Notes: a model not told the origin generated them from the sequence alone. A DNA stretch of 64,000 nt from Azoarcus sp. (GCA_030604735.1 JAUVVG010000001.1:160367-224366); one strand, 5' to 3'. Positions 37,971 through 47,504 are shown, numbered from the stretch's first letter. Made by a program: numbers and translations.

Positions 37971-39309
37971 GGGCGCCTTCGCGCATCAATGCCTCGATCT
38001 CGTCGATCTCGCGCGGAACGCCGTCGGTGATGTAGTCGCAACCGTTGTCGGTCACGACCGCGTCGTCCTCGATCCTGATCCCGATATGCCAGAAGTGCTC
38101 CGGGATATCGGCCGCGGGCCGGACATAACACCCCGGCTCCACCGTCATGACCATGCCCGGTGCGAGCGGACGCCACTCGCCTGCCTGCTTGTATTCTCCG
38201 GCATCGTGGACATCGCGGCCCAGCCAGTGACCGGTGCGGTGCATGTAGAAGCGGCGGTAATCACCCTTTTCGATGACCCCGTCCAGCGAACCCGAGAGCA
38301 GGCCAAGGTCGATCAGCCCCTGGGCGATGACACGCACCGCCGCTTCATGCGGCTCGTTCCAGTGCGCGCCCGGTTTGATCTCGGCCCGTGCGGCATGCTG
38401 CGCCTCGAGCACGATCTGATACAGATCGCGCTGGGGAGCGGAGAACCGGCCGTTGACTGGAAAGGTACGGGTGATGTCCGAGGCGTAGCCATCCAGTTCG
38501 CAGCCGGCGTCGATCAGCAGCAGGTCGCCGTCGCGCATGGTCCGGTTGTTCTCGACATAGTGCAGCACGCAGGCATTCGGGCCGCTGGCGACGATCGAGG
38601 TGTAGGCCGGGGCCTGACTGCCGGCGGAGCGGAAGGCATGCAGCAGTTCGGCCTCGATCTGGTACTCATTGACGCCAGGGTGGGCGAAGCGCATCGCACG
38701 GCAGTGCGCATCGGCCGAGATGGCCGCGGCGCGGCGCATGATAGTCAGTTCGGTCGCATCCTTGATCAGCCGCATCTCGTCGAGCTCGGCATGGATGTCG
38801 CGGATGCTGTGCGGCGGGACCGTGCCCGCCCTCGCGTTGGCGCGTACCGCATTGAGCGCGCGGGTCACGCGTTCGTCCCAGGCCGGGTCATAGCCGAAGC
38901 CGCTCCACAGGACCGGCTGGTCGGCCAGCAGGTCGGGCAGTCGCTGGTCGAGGTCGCCGATGGTCCAGGTCTCGTCGAAGCCGTAGCGCGCCAATGCCAT
39001 ATCGGGGCCGCAGCGGTAGCCGTCCCAGATCTCCCGCTCTTCGTTCTTCTCGCGGCAGAACAGGATGGCCTTGGGTGAGGCGCCGGCGACCAGCGCGACG
39101 ACGGCTTCCGGTTCGCCGAAGCCAGTCAGATAGTGGAAGTAGCTGTCGAATCGATAAGGGTAATGCGCGTCCCGGTTGCGGGGACGCTCCGGTGCGGTCG
39201 GAATCACGGCCACGCCGCCTCCGGCTGCGTTCATGCGGGCGATGAGCCGAGCGCGTCGGTCGACGAAAGGAGCGATGTCCAGGGCAGGTGATTCGGCAGG
39301 TGCGTTCAT
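37957..39309 (-). CDS. pepP: Xaa-Pro aminopeptidase P
   Basis: A cytosolic metallopeptidase that removes N-terminal residues preceding proline. The dinuclear metal site is visible in order: DAGCELDGYASDITRTFP, MHRTGHWLGRDVHDAG, TVEPGCYV and GIRIEDDAVV. The N-terminal half is the regulatory AMP_N domain. The start could be ATG 39318 or ATG 39309. I prefer 39309 because a TATAAT on the minus strand (39322-39317) would place transcription start at about 39310. It lies about 60 bases after murU and overlaps ubiH by 14 bases. Confidence 0.93.
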   Translation of the reverse strand: MNAPAESPALDIAPFVDRRARLIARMNAAGGGVAVIPTAPERPRNRDAHYPYRFDSYFHYLTGFGEPEAVVALVAGASPKAILFCREKNEEREIWDGYRCGPDMALARYGFDETWTIGDLDQRLPDLLADQPVLWSGFGYDPAWDERVTRALNAVRANARAGTVPPHSIRDIHAELDEMRLIKDATELTIMRRAAAISADAHCRAMRFAHPGVNEYQIEAELLHAFRSAGSQAPAYTSIVASGPNACVLHYVENNRTMRDGDLLLIDAGCELDGYASDITRTFPVNGRFSAPQRDLYQIVLEAQHAARAEIKPGAHWNEPHEAAVRVIAQGLIDLGLLSGSLDGVIEKGDYRRFYMHRTGHWLGRDVHDAGEYKQAGEWRPLAPGMVMTVEPGCYVRPAADIPEHFWHIGIRIEDDAVVTDNGCDYITDGVPREIDEIEALMREGAHGDL

Positions 39310-39373
39310 GGTGTGCATTATAGAGTCGGGTCCGGGTTGGAAGCGTTCGACCGGTGTCGAGCGGCCGGGTTCG

Positions 39374-40063
39374 TCAATGCCCGGGCCGGGTCAGTCGCCG
39401 GTCCAGCTCGGCGAGCCGCGCCGGTGTGCCGATGTCCTGCCATTCGCCGTCGTGGCGGCTGCCTCCGACCAGGCCCTTGTCGATCGCATCGCGCAGCAAT
39501 GGAGCGAGTGCTTGCCGGGTGTCAGTTGGAAGGTGGGCGAACATCGCAGGATCGTAAAGACCGACACCGGAGAAAGTGAGCTTGTTTGTGCCGTGATTGC
39601 GGACCCGGCCACCTTCCAGCACGAAGTCGCCTGCAGGATGTTGCGGCGGGTTGGGAACCAGGATCAGATGTGCCAGGTCGCGAGCCCGCAAGAGCTCATC
39701 GCTGTGCTCACGAAGCGCGCCGAAGTCGATATCACAGAAGATGTCGCCGTTGATGACGATGAACGGTGCCTCGCCGAGCAGGGGGAGCGCCTTGCGGATG
39801 CCTCCGGCCGTCTCGAGCGCGGTGTTTTCCGGGGAGTAGGCAATATGCAGACCGAAAGCACTGCCGTCACCAAGGCGGGTTTCGATCCGGGCGCCGAGAT
39901 GGGCGTGGTTGATCACGACCTCTTTGAAGCCATGGCGCCTCAGCCGTTCGAGGTGGTGCGCGATCAGGGGCTTGCCGCCCGCTTCGAGCAGCGGTTTCGG
40001 ACAGGTGTCGGTCAGCGGACGCATTCTTTCTCCGCGACCGGCTGCCAGGATCATCGCTTTCAT
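39374..40063 (-). CDS. murU: N-acetylmuramate-1-phosphate uridylyltransferase
   Basis: Makes UDP-MurNAc from MurNAc-1-phosphate and UTP in the cell-wall recycling route that bypasses MurA and so gives intrinsic fosfomycin tolerance. The 229-residue protein has the nucleotidyltransferase signature MILAAGRGERMRPLT, followed by CPKPLL, and a metal-binding segment VINGDIFCDIDF. ATG 40063 gives the MurU-typical N terminus. It follows amgK by 29 bases, and that pair is the recognised recycling module, which distinguishes it from sugar-nucleotide enzymes for surface polysaccharide. Confidence 0.92.
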   Translation of the reverse strand: MKAMILAAGRGERMRPLTDTCPKPLLEAGGKPLIAHHLERLRRHGFKEVVINHAHLGARIETRLGDGSAFGLHIAYSPENTALETAGGIRKALPLLGEAPFIVINGDIFCDIDFGALREHSDELLRARDLAHLILVPNPPQHPAGDFVLEGGRVRNHGTNKLTFSGVGLYDPAMFAHLPTDTRQALAPLLRDAIDKGLVGGSRHDGEWQDIGTPARLAELDRRLTRPGH

Positions 40064-40092
40064 CTGCGGGACGACCGGGTTCTCGCCGATTA

Positions 40093-41097
40093 TCAGAAGG
40101 TGTAGCCGACCGAGACCGGCTGCGGCTCGACCAGGTCCAGCAATCTCAGCAAAGGCTTCAACTCGCGGTAGCGGGCGCAGGTCTTGCGCAGATAGGTCAT
40201 CACGCGCGGCATTTCCTTGAGGTAGCCGTCCTTGCCGTCGCGGTGATGGAGGCGGGCGAAGATGCCGAGCACCTTGAGGTGGCGCTGCACCCCCATCCAT
40301 TCGTAGTCCCACAGGAAGTCGGCGAAATCCTGCCGGACCGGAAGCTCGAGCTGACGGGCGGCTTCCCAGTAGCGGATCAGCAGGTCGAGCACGAACTCCT
40401 CTTCCCAGTCGATATAGGCGTCCTTGAACAAGGACACCAGGTCGTAGCTCAAAGGGCCGTAGACCGCGTCCTGGAAGTCGACGATGCCTGGATTGCCTTG
40501 GCCGGGGCAATACATCAGGTTGCGCGAATGATAGTCACGATGGACGAATACGCGCGGCTCGTTCAGATTGACCGCGATGATCTGATCATAGAGTGTGTGC
40601 AGCGTGGCGGTCTGGGCGGCATCCAGGCGCACGCCCTTGTGCCGTTCCACAAACCACTGGTCGAACAGACGAAGCTCGGCGAGCAGGCGCTCGTGACTGT
40701 AATCCGGCAACACGCCGGCGCGGCTGCTCTTTTGCAGAGCAAGCAGGCTGCCGAGTGCGTCGGCATAAAGGTGCGCGGCATTGTCCGGTGTCAGCGCCTG
40801 TAGATAAGTCGTGTCTCCGAGGTCCGACATCAGTATGAAACCTTGCTCGGTGTCGTGCGCGATCACTTCAGGCACATGGATCCGTGCTTTGCTGAAGCAG
40901 TCGGCGACCGTCAGCCAGGGGTGGCAGTCCTCGTGCTCGGGAGGCGCATCCATCACGATCAGCGAGGGCGTGCGGCCAGCCTGGGCAACCCTGAGGTAGC
41001 GTCTGAAGCTGGCGTCGGACGAGGCCGGGCTCAGCGCAAAGGGCTGGTCGGGGAGTTGCCGGGTCAGCCACTGCTGCAATTGTTCGTCGCGATTCAA
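40093..41097 (-). CDS. amgK: Anomeric N-acetylmuramate/N-acetylglucosamine kinase
   Basis: Phosphorylates recycled MurNAc (and GlcNAc) at the anomeric carbon, feeding MurU. The protein has the aminoglycoside-phosphotransferase fold: ATP lid region SDASFRRYLRV, hinge FILMSDLGDTTYL, catalytic VFVHRDYHSRNLMY, and metal-binding IVDFQDAVYGPLSYDL. No ATG is available near the N terminus. I chose TTG 41097, which has GGAG six bases upstream and gives 334 residues; TTG 41133 would add 12 residues without a binding site. It is the first gene of the long leftward run and is divergent from lptD. Confidence 0.92.
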   Translation of the reverse strand: MNRDEQLQQWLTRQLPDQPFALSPASSDASFRRYLRVAQAGRTPSLIVMDAPPEHEDCHPWLTVADCFSKARIHVPEVIAHDTEQGFILMSDLGDTTYLQALTPDNAAHLYADALGSLLALQKSSRAGVLPDYSHERLLAELRLFDQWFVERHKGVRLDAAQTATLHTLYDQIIAVNLNEPRVFVHRDYHSRNLMYCPGQGNPGIVDFQDAVYGPLSYDLVSLFKDAYIDWEEEFVLDLLIRYWEAARQLELPVRQDFADFLWDYEWMGVQRHLKVLGIFARLHHRDGKDGYLKEMPRVMTYLRKTCARYRELKPLLRLLDLVEPQPVSVGYTF

Positions 41098-41172
41098 TTC
41101 GATCTCCGCCGTCGTCGTTCGGGTCCCGGTCAAGGGGGAACGCTATCTCGCTACCGGTCCGCTCGTTCGGCA

Positions 41173-41201
41173 CCGACAGTGGAACAGCCTTGGTGTAAAA
41201 T
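41173..41201 (+). promoter_or_regulatory. Candidate lptD promoter
   Basis: CCGACA (41173-41178) and TAAAAT (41196-41201) are 17 bases apart, in the gap between the divergent amgK and lptD starts. Transcription would begin near 41208, about 65 bases before the lptD start. The -35 matches the consensus at four of six positions. Confidence 0.45.
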
Positions 41202-41271
41202 CGCGCAGTTTAACAAATCCGGATGCGGCGTCGGCAGAGCCGGCACGTGGGCTCATTTGAGGGGAAGGCGC

Positions 41272-43962
41272 TTGCGCGCAACAGGCTTGAAACCGCGGGT
41301 AAAACTGCTTCCATTGGCGTTGTGGTGTCTGACCGGAACGGCTTCCGCCACCGGTTTGCCGCCCTTGGTGGTGTCGCCCGATCTCGTTCGTGGCACAGCG
41401 ACTACCCGGCCAGCCGTCGCGCCGGTGCCGACCACGTCGCGCGAGGGGGGTGATGTCGGTCCGGGCGCTGCGGAGTCGTCCGTGCCCGTGGTCGAGCGGC
41501 GCGCGCCTGCTGCGGTTTCTGGCCTGCGAACTGGGGCTGGCGAGGATGCAGTTCCCGCCACGACATCGCAGCCGGGTGCGGCCCCCTCCGAGGCCGCAAC
41601 GACGACCCCGGCCGCGCGGGTGCCCGAGCCGAGTTCCGAGGAAGGCTTGCAGGATGGGCGAGAGTCGCCTGCTCGGGACGAGGCCCAAGGGGCATCTTCC
41701 CGGGCTGCCGGGCGCGATGTGGCTCAACCGCTGTCGTCTAGCCAAGCGCAAGGCACGATGGGGCAGGCCCGAAGTGCTGCGTCTGCAGGGCGTGAGCCGG
41801 GAATGACCGAGGTTTCGGCCCTTCGTATCACCGGCGTCCGTGCGGTCGAACTCGTCGCCGAAGGCGAGGCCGAGTTGATTCGTGACACTACAACGCTGAC
41901 CGCGGATCGACTGGTCTATAACGAGCTGACCGACGAAGCCCGTGCCGATGGCAATGTGGTCCTGTTTCGCGACGATGACCGGATGACCGGTGACTGGGCG
42001 CGACTGATCGTCCACGAGTGGGTCGGTGAGATCGACTCGCCGACCTACGCCTTTACGCGCGAGTCGCGCACCCGTCCCGGTGAGGCGGCGCGAAGTGTGG
42101 CTGGCAGCGGTCAGGCCGACGTGATGTACTTCGAGGGCGAGAACCAGTACCGCCTTAAGAACGCGACCTGGACGACCTGCGAGCCGGAAAGCCTGGACTG
42201 GTACATCAAGGCTGCCGACCTCGAGCTCGACTACGATCGCGAGGTCGGCGTCGCCCGTGGCGCTTCGGTGGTGTTCAAGGACGTGCCCATCCTGTGGTGG
42301 CCGCGGATGTCTTTCCCGCTGGCCGAACAACGGCAGTCCGGTTTTCTGGTGCCGACCGTGGGTTTGTCGAACAAGACCGGTTTCGACATGGCCGTGCCCT
42401 ACTACTGGAACATAGCGCCCAACTATGACGCAACCGTGACCCCGCGCTACATGGGAAGGCGCGGGCTGCAATTGGGCGGCGAATTCCGCTATCTGCAGCC
42501 GGAGTACAGTGGCGAGATCCGCGCCGAGTGGTTGCCCAAGGACAAGGTCACCGGGGAGGCGCGGTCGCTGGGCGCATTGCAACACGTCCACAGGATCACG
42601 CCGCGGCTGCATGCTTCGCTGGACTACAACTGGGTGTCTGACGACGAGTACTTCGAGGATTTGAGTTCAAGGGTTTCAGTGGCATCGAGAGTCAATTTGC
42701 TGCGCGAAGGGCGCCTGAACTATTCGGGAGGGTGGTGGCGTGCATCGGCGAGAGCGCAAAGTTATCAGACTCTCGGTAGTTCAACCGGGCCTTATCGCCG
42801 ATTGCCACAGCTGACGTTGGATGCGCGCAGGTCGAATTTGTTAGGTGGCACTACAGTCGCTTTGACGAGCGAGTATGTCGAGTTCAAACACCCGGATCAG
42901 AGACGGGCAGAAGGTAGCCGTTTGCACCTGTATCCTCAGATTTCTCTCCCGTTTCAACGGCCATCGTATTATGTGACGCCTAAGATCGGACTCAGCTACT
43001 CCAAGTACGACTTGGACCGACCGCTGCCCGGCGGGCGTCGTTCGATAACGCGGACGTTGCCGATTTTTACTTTTGATAGTGGGATGGTATTTGAGCGAGA
43101 TACTACTTTCTTTGGTCAGAGTTTCGTCCAAACCCTTGAGCCTAGGCTCTTCTATAGTTACATCCCTTATCGCGATCAGCAGGAAATTCCGCGCTTCGAC
43201 ACCGGGCGATACGACTTTGGCTTCGCGCAGATGTTTACAGAAAATCGTTATACAGGTGTTGATCGCATTGGCGATGCAAATGAGCTCACCGCGACAGTGA
43301 CCTCAAGAGTCATAGACCCCGCGTCGGGGGCGGAGCGACTCAGAGCAACGGTTGGACAGCAGTTTTACTTCAGTGACCAGCGGGTTACTTTGAATGAATT
43401 GGGGCGACGGCCCGTCGAAGATCCTCGCATCAGACGTCGTACGGATATTCTTGCAGCCCTGAGCGGACGAGTGACCGCCTCTACGACGCTCGACACTTTC
43501 CTCCGTTACAACCCGTTCGAAGGCCAGACCGAGCGTTTCAATTTCGGCGTGCGCTACCAGCCCGAATTCGGCAAGAACCTGAACCTCAGTTATCGTTTCG
43601 CGCGTGATCTGGTCGATGGCGGTCGTCCCGGGTTGGAGGATCTCGACTTGTCCGGTCAGTGGCCGCTCGGCAATCGCTGGTATGGTGTCGGCAGGATCAC
43701 CCGCTCGATCAAGGAGAACCGGATCACCGAGGCAGTGGCGGGGCTGGAGTACATCAGCACCTGTGGTTGCTGGGTTTTCCGCACTGCAGCGCACCGTTTT
43801 GCGACCAATCCGAGCCGGGTCACCAATGCCTTGTTCGTCCAACTCGAGCTGACTGGCCTGGGTGGCATCGGGGCGAGTCCGGTCAATCTGTTGACGCGCA
43901 GCGTACCGGGCTATGGCAAGATCAACGAACCGATGTCCAACCGTTTCTTCGGCGAGGATTGA
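41272..43962 (+). CDS. lptD: LPS-assembly outer-membrane protein LptD
   Basis: The outer-membrane barrel that, with LptE, inserts lipopolysaccharide into the outer leaflet. I chose TTG 41272, preceded by AGGGGAAGG, which yields a signal peptide cleaved after TGTASA (about residue 22) and an 896-residue precursor. Residues about 35-175 are a low-complexity stretch rich in Pro, Ala, Ser, Glu and Gly. The OstA/LptA-like domain follows (VRAVELVAEGEAELIRD onward), then the barrel. Conserved cysteines occur at TTCEPESLDW and in STCGCW near the C terminus, which should form the structural disulfides. The protein is longer than E. coli LptD (784) because of the insert. Bases about 42640-43500 are visibly AT-richer than the rest of the gene. 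Confidence 0.94.
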   Translation: MRATGLKPRVKLLPLALWCLTGTASATGLPPLVVSPDLVRGTATTRPAVAPVPTTSREGGDVGPGAAESSVPVVERRAPAAVSGLRTGAGEDAVPATTSQPGAAPSEAATTTPAARVPEPSSEEGLQDGRESPARDEAQGASSRAAGRDVAQPLSSSQAQGTMGQARSAASAGREPGMTEVSALRITGVRAVELVAEGEAELIRDTTTLTADRLVYNELTDEARADGNVVLFRDDDRMTGDWARLIVHEWVGEIDSPTYAFTRESRTRPGEAARSVAGSGQADVMYFEGENQYRLKNATWTTCEPESLDWYIKAADLELDYDREVGVARGASVVFKDVPILWWPRMSFPLAEQRQSGFLVPTVGLSNKTGFDMAVPYYWNIAPNYDATVTPRYMGRRGLQLGGEFRYLQPEYSGEIRAEWLPKDKVTGEARSLGALQHVHRITPRLHASLDYNWVSDDEYFEDLSSRVSVASRVNLLREGRLNYSGGWWRASARAQSYQTLGSSTGPYRRLPQLTLDARRSNLLGGTTVALTSEYVEFKHPDQRRAEGSRLHLYPQISLPFQRPSYYVTPKIGLSYSKYDLDRPLPGGRRSITRTLPIFTFDSGMVFERDTTFFGQSFVQTLEPRLFYSYIPYRDQQEIPRFDTGRYDFGFAQMFTENRYTGVDRIGDANELTATVTSRVIDPASGAERLRATVGQQFYFSDQRVTLNELGRRPVEDPRIRRRTDILAALSGRVTASTTLDTFLRYNPFEGQTERFNFGVRYQPEFGKNLNLSYRFARDLVDGGRPGLEDLDLSGQWPLGNRWYGVGRITRSIKENRITEAVAGLEYISTCGCWVFRTAAHRFATNPSRVTNALFVQLELTGLGGIGASPVNLLTRSVPGYGKINEPMSNRFFGED

Positions 43963-43974
43963 GTCCTCCGACAT

Positions 43975-45309
43975 ATGAAAAGATACATAGCCATGCGAAT
44001 GAATCTACCCGCCACCTTGTTGCTGACTGCCACGCTCGCTTTCTTCGGCGCCGGGGCCTCGGCTGCGTTCGCACAACGCGCTATCGAGGTGGACCGGGTG
44101 CTTGCGGTGGTCGGCAACGAAGTCATCACTGCGGTCGAGTTGCGTGACCGGGTCGTATCCACCACCCGGCAGCTGGAACGACAAGGCATTCAGCTGCCGC
44201 CGGTCGAGGTGCTCGAGCGGCAACTGCTCGAGCGGATGATTCTCGAACGCGCGCAAATCCAGCTGGCTGAGGAGACCGCATTGCGTGTCGATGAACCGAC
44301 GCTGGAGCGGGCCATCCTGCGCATCGCGGAAAACAACAACCTGACCGAGGATCAGTTGCGCGCCGCGCTGAGCCAGGATGGCATCTCCTGGGAGCGTTTT
44401 CGCAACGAGATCCGGACCGAGATCCTGCTGACCCGTCTGCGCGAACGCGAGGTCGACAGCCAGGTCGTGGTGACCGATGCCGAGATCGACAACTTCATCG
44501 CCAACAATCCCGATGCGTTCTCCGGTGAGGAGTTGTTGGTAGCGCATGTGCTGATCCGGGTGCCCGAGGCCTTGTCGCAGGCGGAACAGGCGCGCTATGC
44601 AGCGCGTGCCGAGGAAGTCATCCGGCGCCATGCGTCGGGCGAGGACTTCGGCCAGTTGGCCGCGGAGTACTCCGATGCGCCCGATGCGGTCGATGGTGGC
44701 GTGATCGGTTGGCGTGGACTGGACCGCTTGCCGGCCTTGTTCGCGGATGCGGTTCGCAACCTGCAGCCGGGACAGGTCTCCCCCGTGATGCGCAGTGCCG
44801 CCGGCTTCCATGTGGTCAAACTCGTTGGCGTGCGTGGGGGTGAATTGGCCGGCGCCGAAGCCCTGGAGCAGACACGTGCGCGCCACATCCTGATCCGGAC
44901 CTCCGAGGTCTTGTCCGATACCGACGCGGAAGCCCGCTTGATCGGACTGCGCGAGCGCATGGTAAGGGGTGGCGAGGGCTTCGAAGACCTGGCCAAGGTC
45001 CATTCCGACGATTTGTCGGGTGCGCGTGGCGGTGATCTCGGCTGGATTTATCCCGGCGACACGGTGCCCGAGTTCGAGCGTGCGATGGATGCACTCGACC
45101 CGGGCGAAATCAGCGAGCCGATCCGGTCCCCGTTCGGCTGGCACCTGATCCAGGTGCTCGAGCGGCGTGTGCAGGATGTCTCGGACGAACGGATCCGCAG
45201 TGCCACCCGCAATGCCTTGCGCGAAAGAAAGGCGGACGAGGCTTACGAGAACTGGTTGCGCGAGTTACGCGACAGCACCTATGTTGAGTATCGCATCGAG
45301 TTCGACTGA
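43975..45309 (+). CDS. surA: Periplasmic chaperone and peptidyl-prolyl isomerase SurA
   Basis: Escorts outer-membrane proteins, notably LptD, through the periplasm. The 444-residue protein has a signal peptide cleaved near AFAQ, an N-terminal chaperone module (IEVDRVLAVVGNEVITAVELRDR), and two parvulin PPIase domains (about 185-285 and 295-395; the repeated pattern is LVAHVLIRV / ARHILIRT and GGVIGWRGL / GGDLGWIYP). ATG 43975 is used; in-frame ATGs at 43993 and 43999 are alternatives. It lies 12 bases after lptD, the standard pairing of substrate and chaperone. Confidence 0.95.
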   Translation: MKRYIAMRMNLPATLLLTATLAFFGAGASAAFAQRAIEVDRVLAVVGNEVITAVELRDRVVSTTRQLERQGIQLPPVEVLERQLLERMILERAQIQLAEETALRVDEPTLERAILRIAENNNLTEDQLRAALSQDGISWERFRNEIRTEILLTRLREREVDSQVVVTDAEIDNFIANNPDAFSGEELLVAHVLIRVPEALSQAEQARYAARAEEVIRRHASGEDFGQLAAEYSDAPDAVDGGVIGWRGLDRLPALFADAVRNLQPGQVSPVMRSAAGFHVVKLVGVRGGELAGAEALEQTRARHILIRTSEVLSDTDAEARLIGLRERMVRGGEGFEDLAKVHSDDLSGARGGDLGWIYPGDTVPEFERAMDALDPGEISEPIRSPFGWHLIQVLERRVQDVSDERIRSATRNALRERKADEAYENWLRELRDSTYVEYRIEFD

Positions 45310-46365
45310 GTGAGGACTCTCGCTGAACGCCCCGTCATTGCGGTCACCAGTGGCGAGCCGGCTGGCATCGGGCCGGAGTTGTGCGCAGCGCTCGCCGGCT
45401 ACCGGGCGGATGTCCGGATTGTCGTCCTCGGAGATATCGCGCTGATACGTTCGCGGGTCGGGCGTATCGATCCTTCGATCAGGGTGCTGCCCTATGTCAG
45501 CGGAAGCCGTCAGCCGGACCCTGACAGGGATCACCTCGATGCAGCGACAGGTCTCCTCGAGGTCGGATCGGTACCGCTATGCACACCCTCGGTGCCGGGG
45601 CGACTCGAGGTCGCAAACGCACCTTATGTCTTGAACATGCTCGATGCGGCGGTCGATGGATGTCTCGCCGGCGCATTCTCGGCGATGGTCACCGCGCCGG
45701 TACACAAGGCGGTGATCAACGATGCCGGCATTCCCTTTTCCGGTCATACCGAGTATCTGGCGCAGCGGACCCATACTGATCGCGTCGTGATGATGCTGGT
45801 CGGGGGCGGGATGCGGGTCGCGCTGGCCACGACCCATCTGCCTCTTGCTGCGGTGCCGGCCGCGCTGACTACGGAAATGCTTGAAACCACTCTGCGTATC
45901 CTGCATGGTGACCTGGTGTCGCGATTCGGCCTGAGCCAGCCGCGCATCCTGGTTGCCGGTCTCAACCCGCATGCGGGTGAGGGCGGTCATATCGGACGCG
46001 AGGAGATCGAGGTGATCGAGCCGGTGCTGAGGCGCTTGCGCGACCAGGGGATGCGTCTGATCGGCCCCTTGCCGGCCGATACGTTGTTCGTGCCGCATTC
46101 TCTCGCCCAGGGAGATGCGGTGCTGGCGATGTATCACGACCAGGGTTTGCCTGTGCTCAAGCATGCGAGTTTCGGCGGTGGCGTCAATGTGACGCTGGGC
46201 TTGCCTATTGTCCGGACCTCGGTCGATCACGGCACGGCGCTGGAGCTGGCTGGCACTGGCAAGGCGGACCCGGGGAGTCTGCTCGCCGCAGTGGACCTGG
46301 CATGCGAGGTGGTGGTCGCCTGCGACGGCGGAAGCTCGCGCGTCTCAGTGAGCCTGGACGGGTGA
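45310..46365 (+). CDS. pdxA: 4-hydroxythreonine-4-phosphate dehydrogenase
   Basis: Oxidises 4-phosphohydroxy-threonine on the way to pyridoxal phosphate. The 351-residue protein has [16 protein letters not shown] N terminus ([14 protein letters not shown]), FSGHTEYLA with a metal-binding His, and the late [11 protein letters not shown] and [14 protein letters not shown]. It starts with GTG directly after the surA stop (TGAGTG), so translation is coupled. The next gene, rsmA, follows after two bases. Confidence 0.96.
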   Translation: MRTLAERPVIAVTSGEPAGIGPELCAALAGYRADVRIVVLGDIALIRSRVGRIDPSIRVLPYVSGSRQPDPDRDHLDAATGLLEVGSVPLCTPSVPGRLEVANAPYVLNMLDAAVDGCLAGAFSAMVTAPVHKAVINDAGIPFSGHTEYLAQRTHTDRVVMMLVGGGMRVALATTHLPLAAVPAALTTEMLETTLRILHGDLVSRFGLSQPRILVAGLNPHAGEGGHIGREEIEVIEPVLRRLRDQGMRLIGPLPADTLFVPHSLAQGDAVLAMYHDQGLPVLKHASFGGGVNVTLGLPIVRTSVDHGTALELAGTGKADPGSLLAAVDLACEVVVACDGGSSRVSVSLDG

Positions 46366-46367
46366 GC

Positions 46368-47147
46368 ATGGAACATCGGGCCCGCAAGCGCTTCGGTCAG
46401 AACTTCCTGACCGATCCGAATATCATCCGCAAGATCATAGACGCGATCCGCCCAGTGCCGGGCGAAACCATGGTCGAGATCGGCCCCGGGCTGGGCGCGA
46501 TGACCGAGCCGCTGATCGAGCGACTCGGGCATCTTCATGTGGTCAAAATCGATCGCGACCTGATCGAGCGGTTGCAGATCCGCTTCGACCCAGCGCAGCT
46601 GACGATTCATGCGGGCGATGCGCTGCGCTTCGATTTCTCGACCCTGGGTTCACCGCTGCGGGTCGTCGGCAACCTGCCCTACAACATCTCGACCCCGCTC
46701 TTGTTCCACCTCGCCGGCTTTGCCGACCGGGTCAGCGACATGACTTTCATGCTGCAGAAGGAAGTCGTGATGCGGATGGTGGCGGAGCCCGATAGCCCGG
46801 ACTACGGGCGATTGTCGGTGATGCTGCAGTACCGTTTCCGGATGGGCCGGCTGTTCGACGTAGCGCCGGGGGCGTTCCGCCCGGCGCCCAAGGTCACGTC
46901 CAGCATCGTCAGAATGATTCCCCGGCCTGCCGAAGAGCTGGGGGCCAGGGATGTCCGGATTTTCGAGAATATCGTGACCGCGGCGTTCGGACAGCGTCGC
47001 AAGACCTTGCGCAATACCTTGCGGGATTACCTCGAGGACGCTGATTTCGTCGCACTGGAGCTCGATCCGCAGTTGCGTGGGGAGCGTCTGTCGATGGCAC
47101 GCTTCGTCGAGATCAGCAATCACCTCGCGACCAAGAACGGAGCGTGA
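46368..47147 (+). CDS. rsmA: 16S rRNA dimethyladenosine transferase
   Basis: RsmA/KsgA dimethylates two adjacent adenosines near the 3' end of 16S rRNA. The 259-residue protein has [12 protein letters not shown], the SAM motif [15 protein letters not shown], and catalytic NLPYNIS. ATG 46368 follows the pdxA stop by two bases (TGAGCATG); the frame is open further upstream inside pdxA but not coding. It completes the lptD-surA-pdxA-rsmA block. Loss of this enzyme gives kasugamycin resistance in other bacteria. Confidence 0.97.
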   Translation: MEHRARKRFGQNFLTDPNIIRKIIDAIRPVPGETMVEIGPGLGAMTEPLIERLGHLHVVKIDRDLIERLQIRFDPAQLTIHAGDALRFDFSTLGSPLRVVGNLPYNISTPLLFHLAGFADRVSDMTFMLQKEVVMRMVAEPDSPDYGRLSVMLQYRFRMGRLFDVAPGAFRPAPKVTSSIVRMIPRPAEELGARDVRIFENIVTAAFGQRRKTLRNTLRDYLEDADFVALELDPQLRGERLSMARFVEISNHLATKNGA

Positions 47148-47236
47148 ACGGCTCAGGGCGTGAGACCGGGTCCCATCCGGCCCCTCCGCCTCGTAGCAAG
47201 TCCCTTATCCAGAAGGCCGCGCCGGGTTTCGCGCGA

Positions 47237-47431
47237 TTACTTCTTGTCGGGCGAGCAGGTATTGGCGCCGATCAGCAGGTAAGCCGGGCACCAGCCCATC
47301 AACCCGGTCGCCAGCGGCACGATGCCGATGAAGGTCCACGGCGCACCGATGCCCATGATGCCGAGCGCGATCAGCACGATGCCGGCGACGATGCGAATGA
47401 TCTTGTCGATACCACCTACGTTTGTCTTCAT
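47237..47431 (-). CDS. DUF2892 small membrane protein
   Basis: A 64-residue protein of the DUF2892 family: N-terminal KTNVGGIDKIIRIVAG, two transmembrane helices (about 10-27 and 31-52), and the C-terminal CPAYLLIGANTC. The family is the membrane anchor of YgaP-type rhodaneses; stand-alone forms such as this lack the catalytic rhodanese domain. AGGAG precedes the ATG. A near-perfect Crp/Fnr-type operator is placed 74 bases upstream of the ATG, so it is likely a target of the regulator encoded just upstream. The two Cys of the C-terminal motif could be functional. Confidence 0.85.
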   Translation of the reverse strand: MKTNVGGIDKIIRIVAGIVLIALGIMGIGAPWTFIGIVPLATGLMGWCPAYLLIGANTCSPDKK

Positions 47432-47477
47432 GATTCAGCTCCTGTGCATTTGACGGTCGTCGATCGAACCCGATCGC

Positions 47478-47483
47478 ATTAAA
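47478..47483 (-). promoter_or_regulatory. -10 element of the DUF2892 gene
   Basis: On the minus strand TTTAAT reads from 47483 to 47478, predicting a transcription start at about 47471. No -35 box is evident, as expected for a promoter that needs an activator. The centre of the upstream palindrome lies 41.5 bases from that start. Confidence 0.5.
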
Positions 47484-47504
47484 GCAGCTGCAGTCGGGAG
47501 GGTC

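Noticed and set aside
45967..45986. A CGCATGCGGGTGAGGGCGG stretch that resembles the hairpin arms at 9952
   Set aside because: It lies inside pdxA, encodes conserved residues and has no inverted partner, so it is a chance match.
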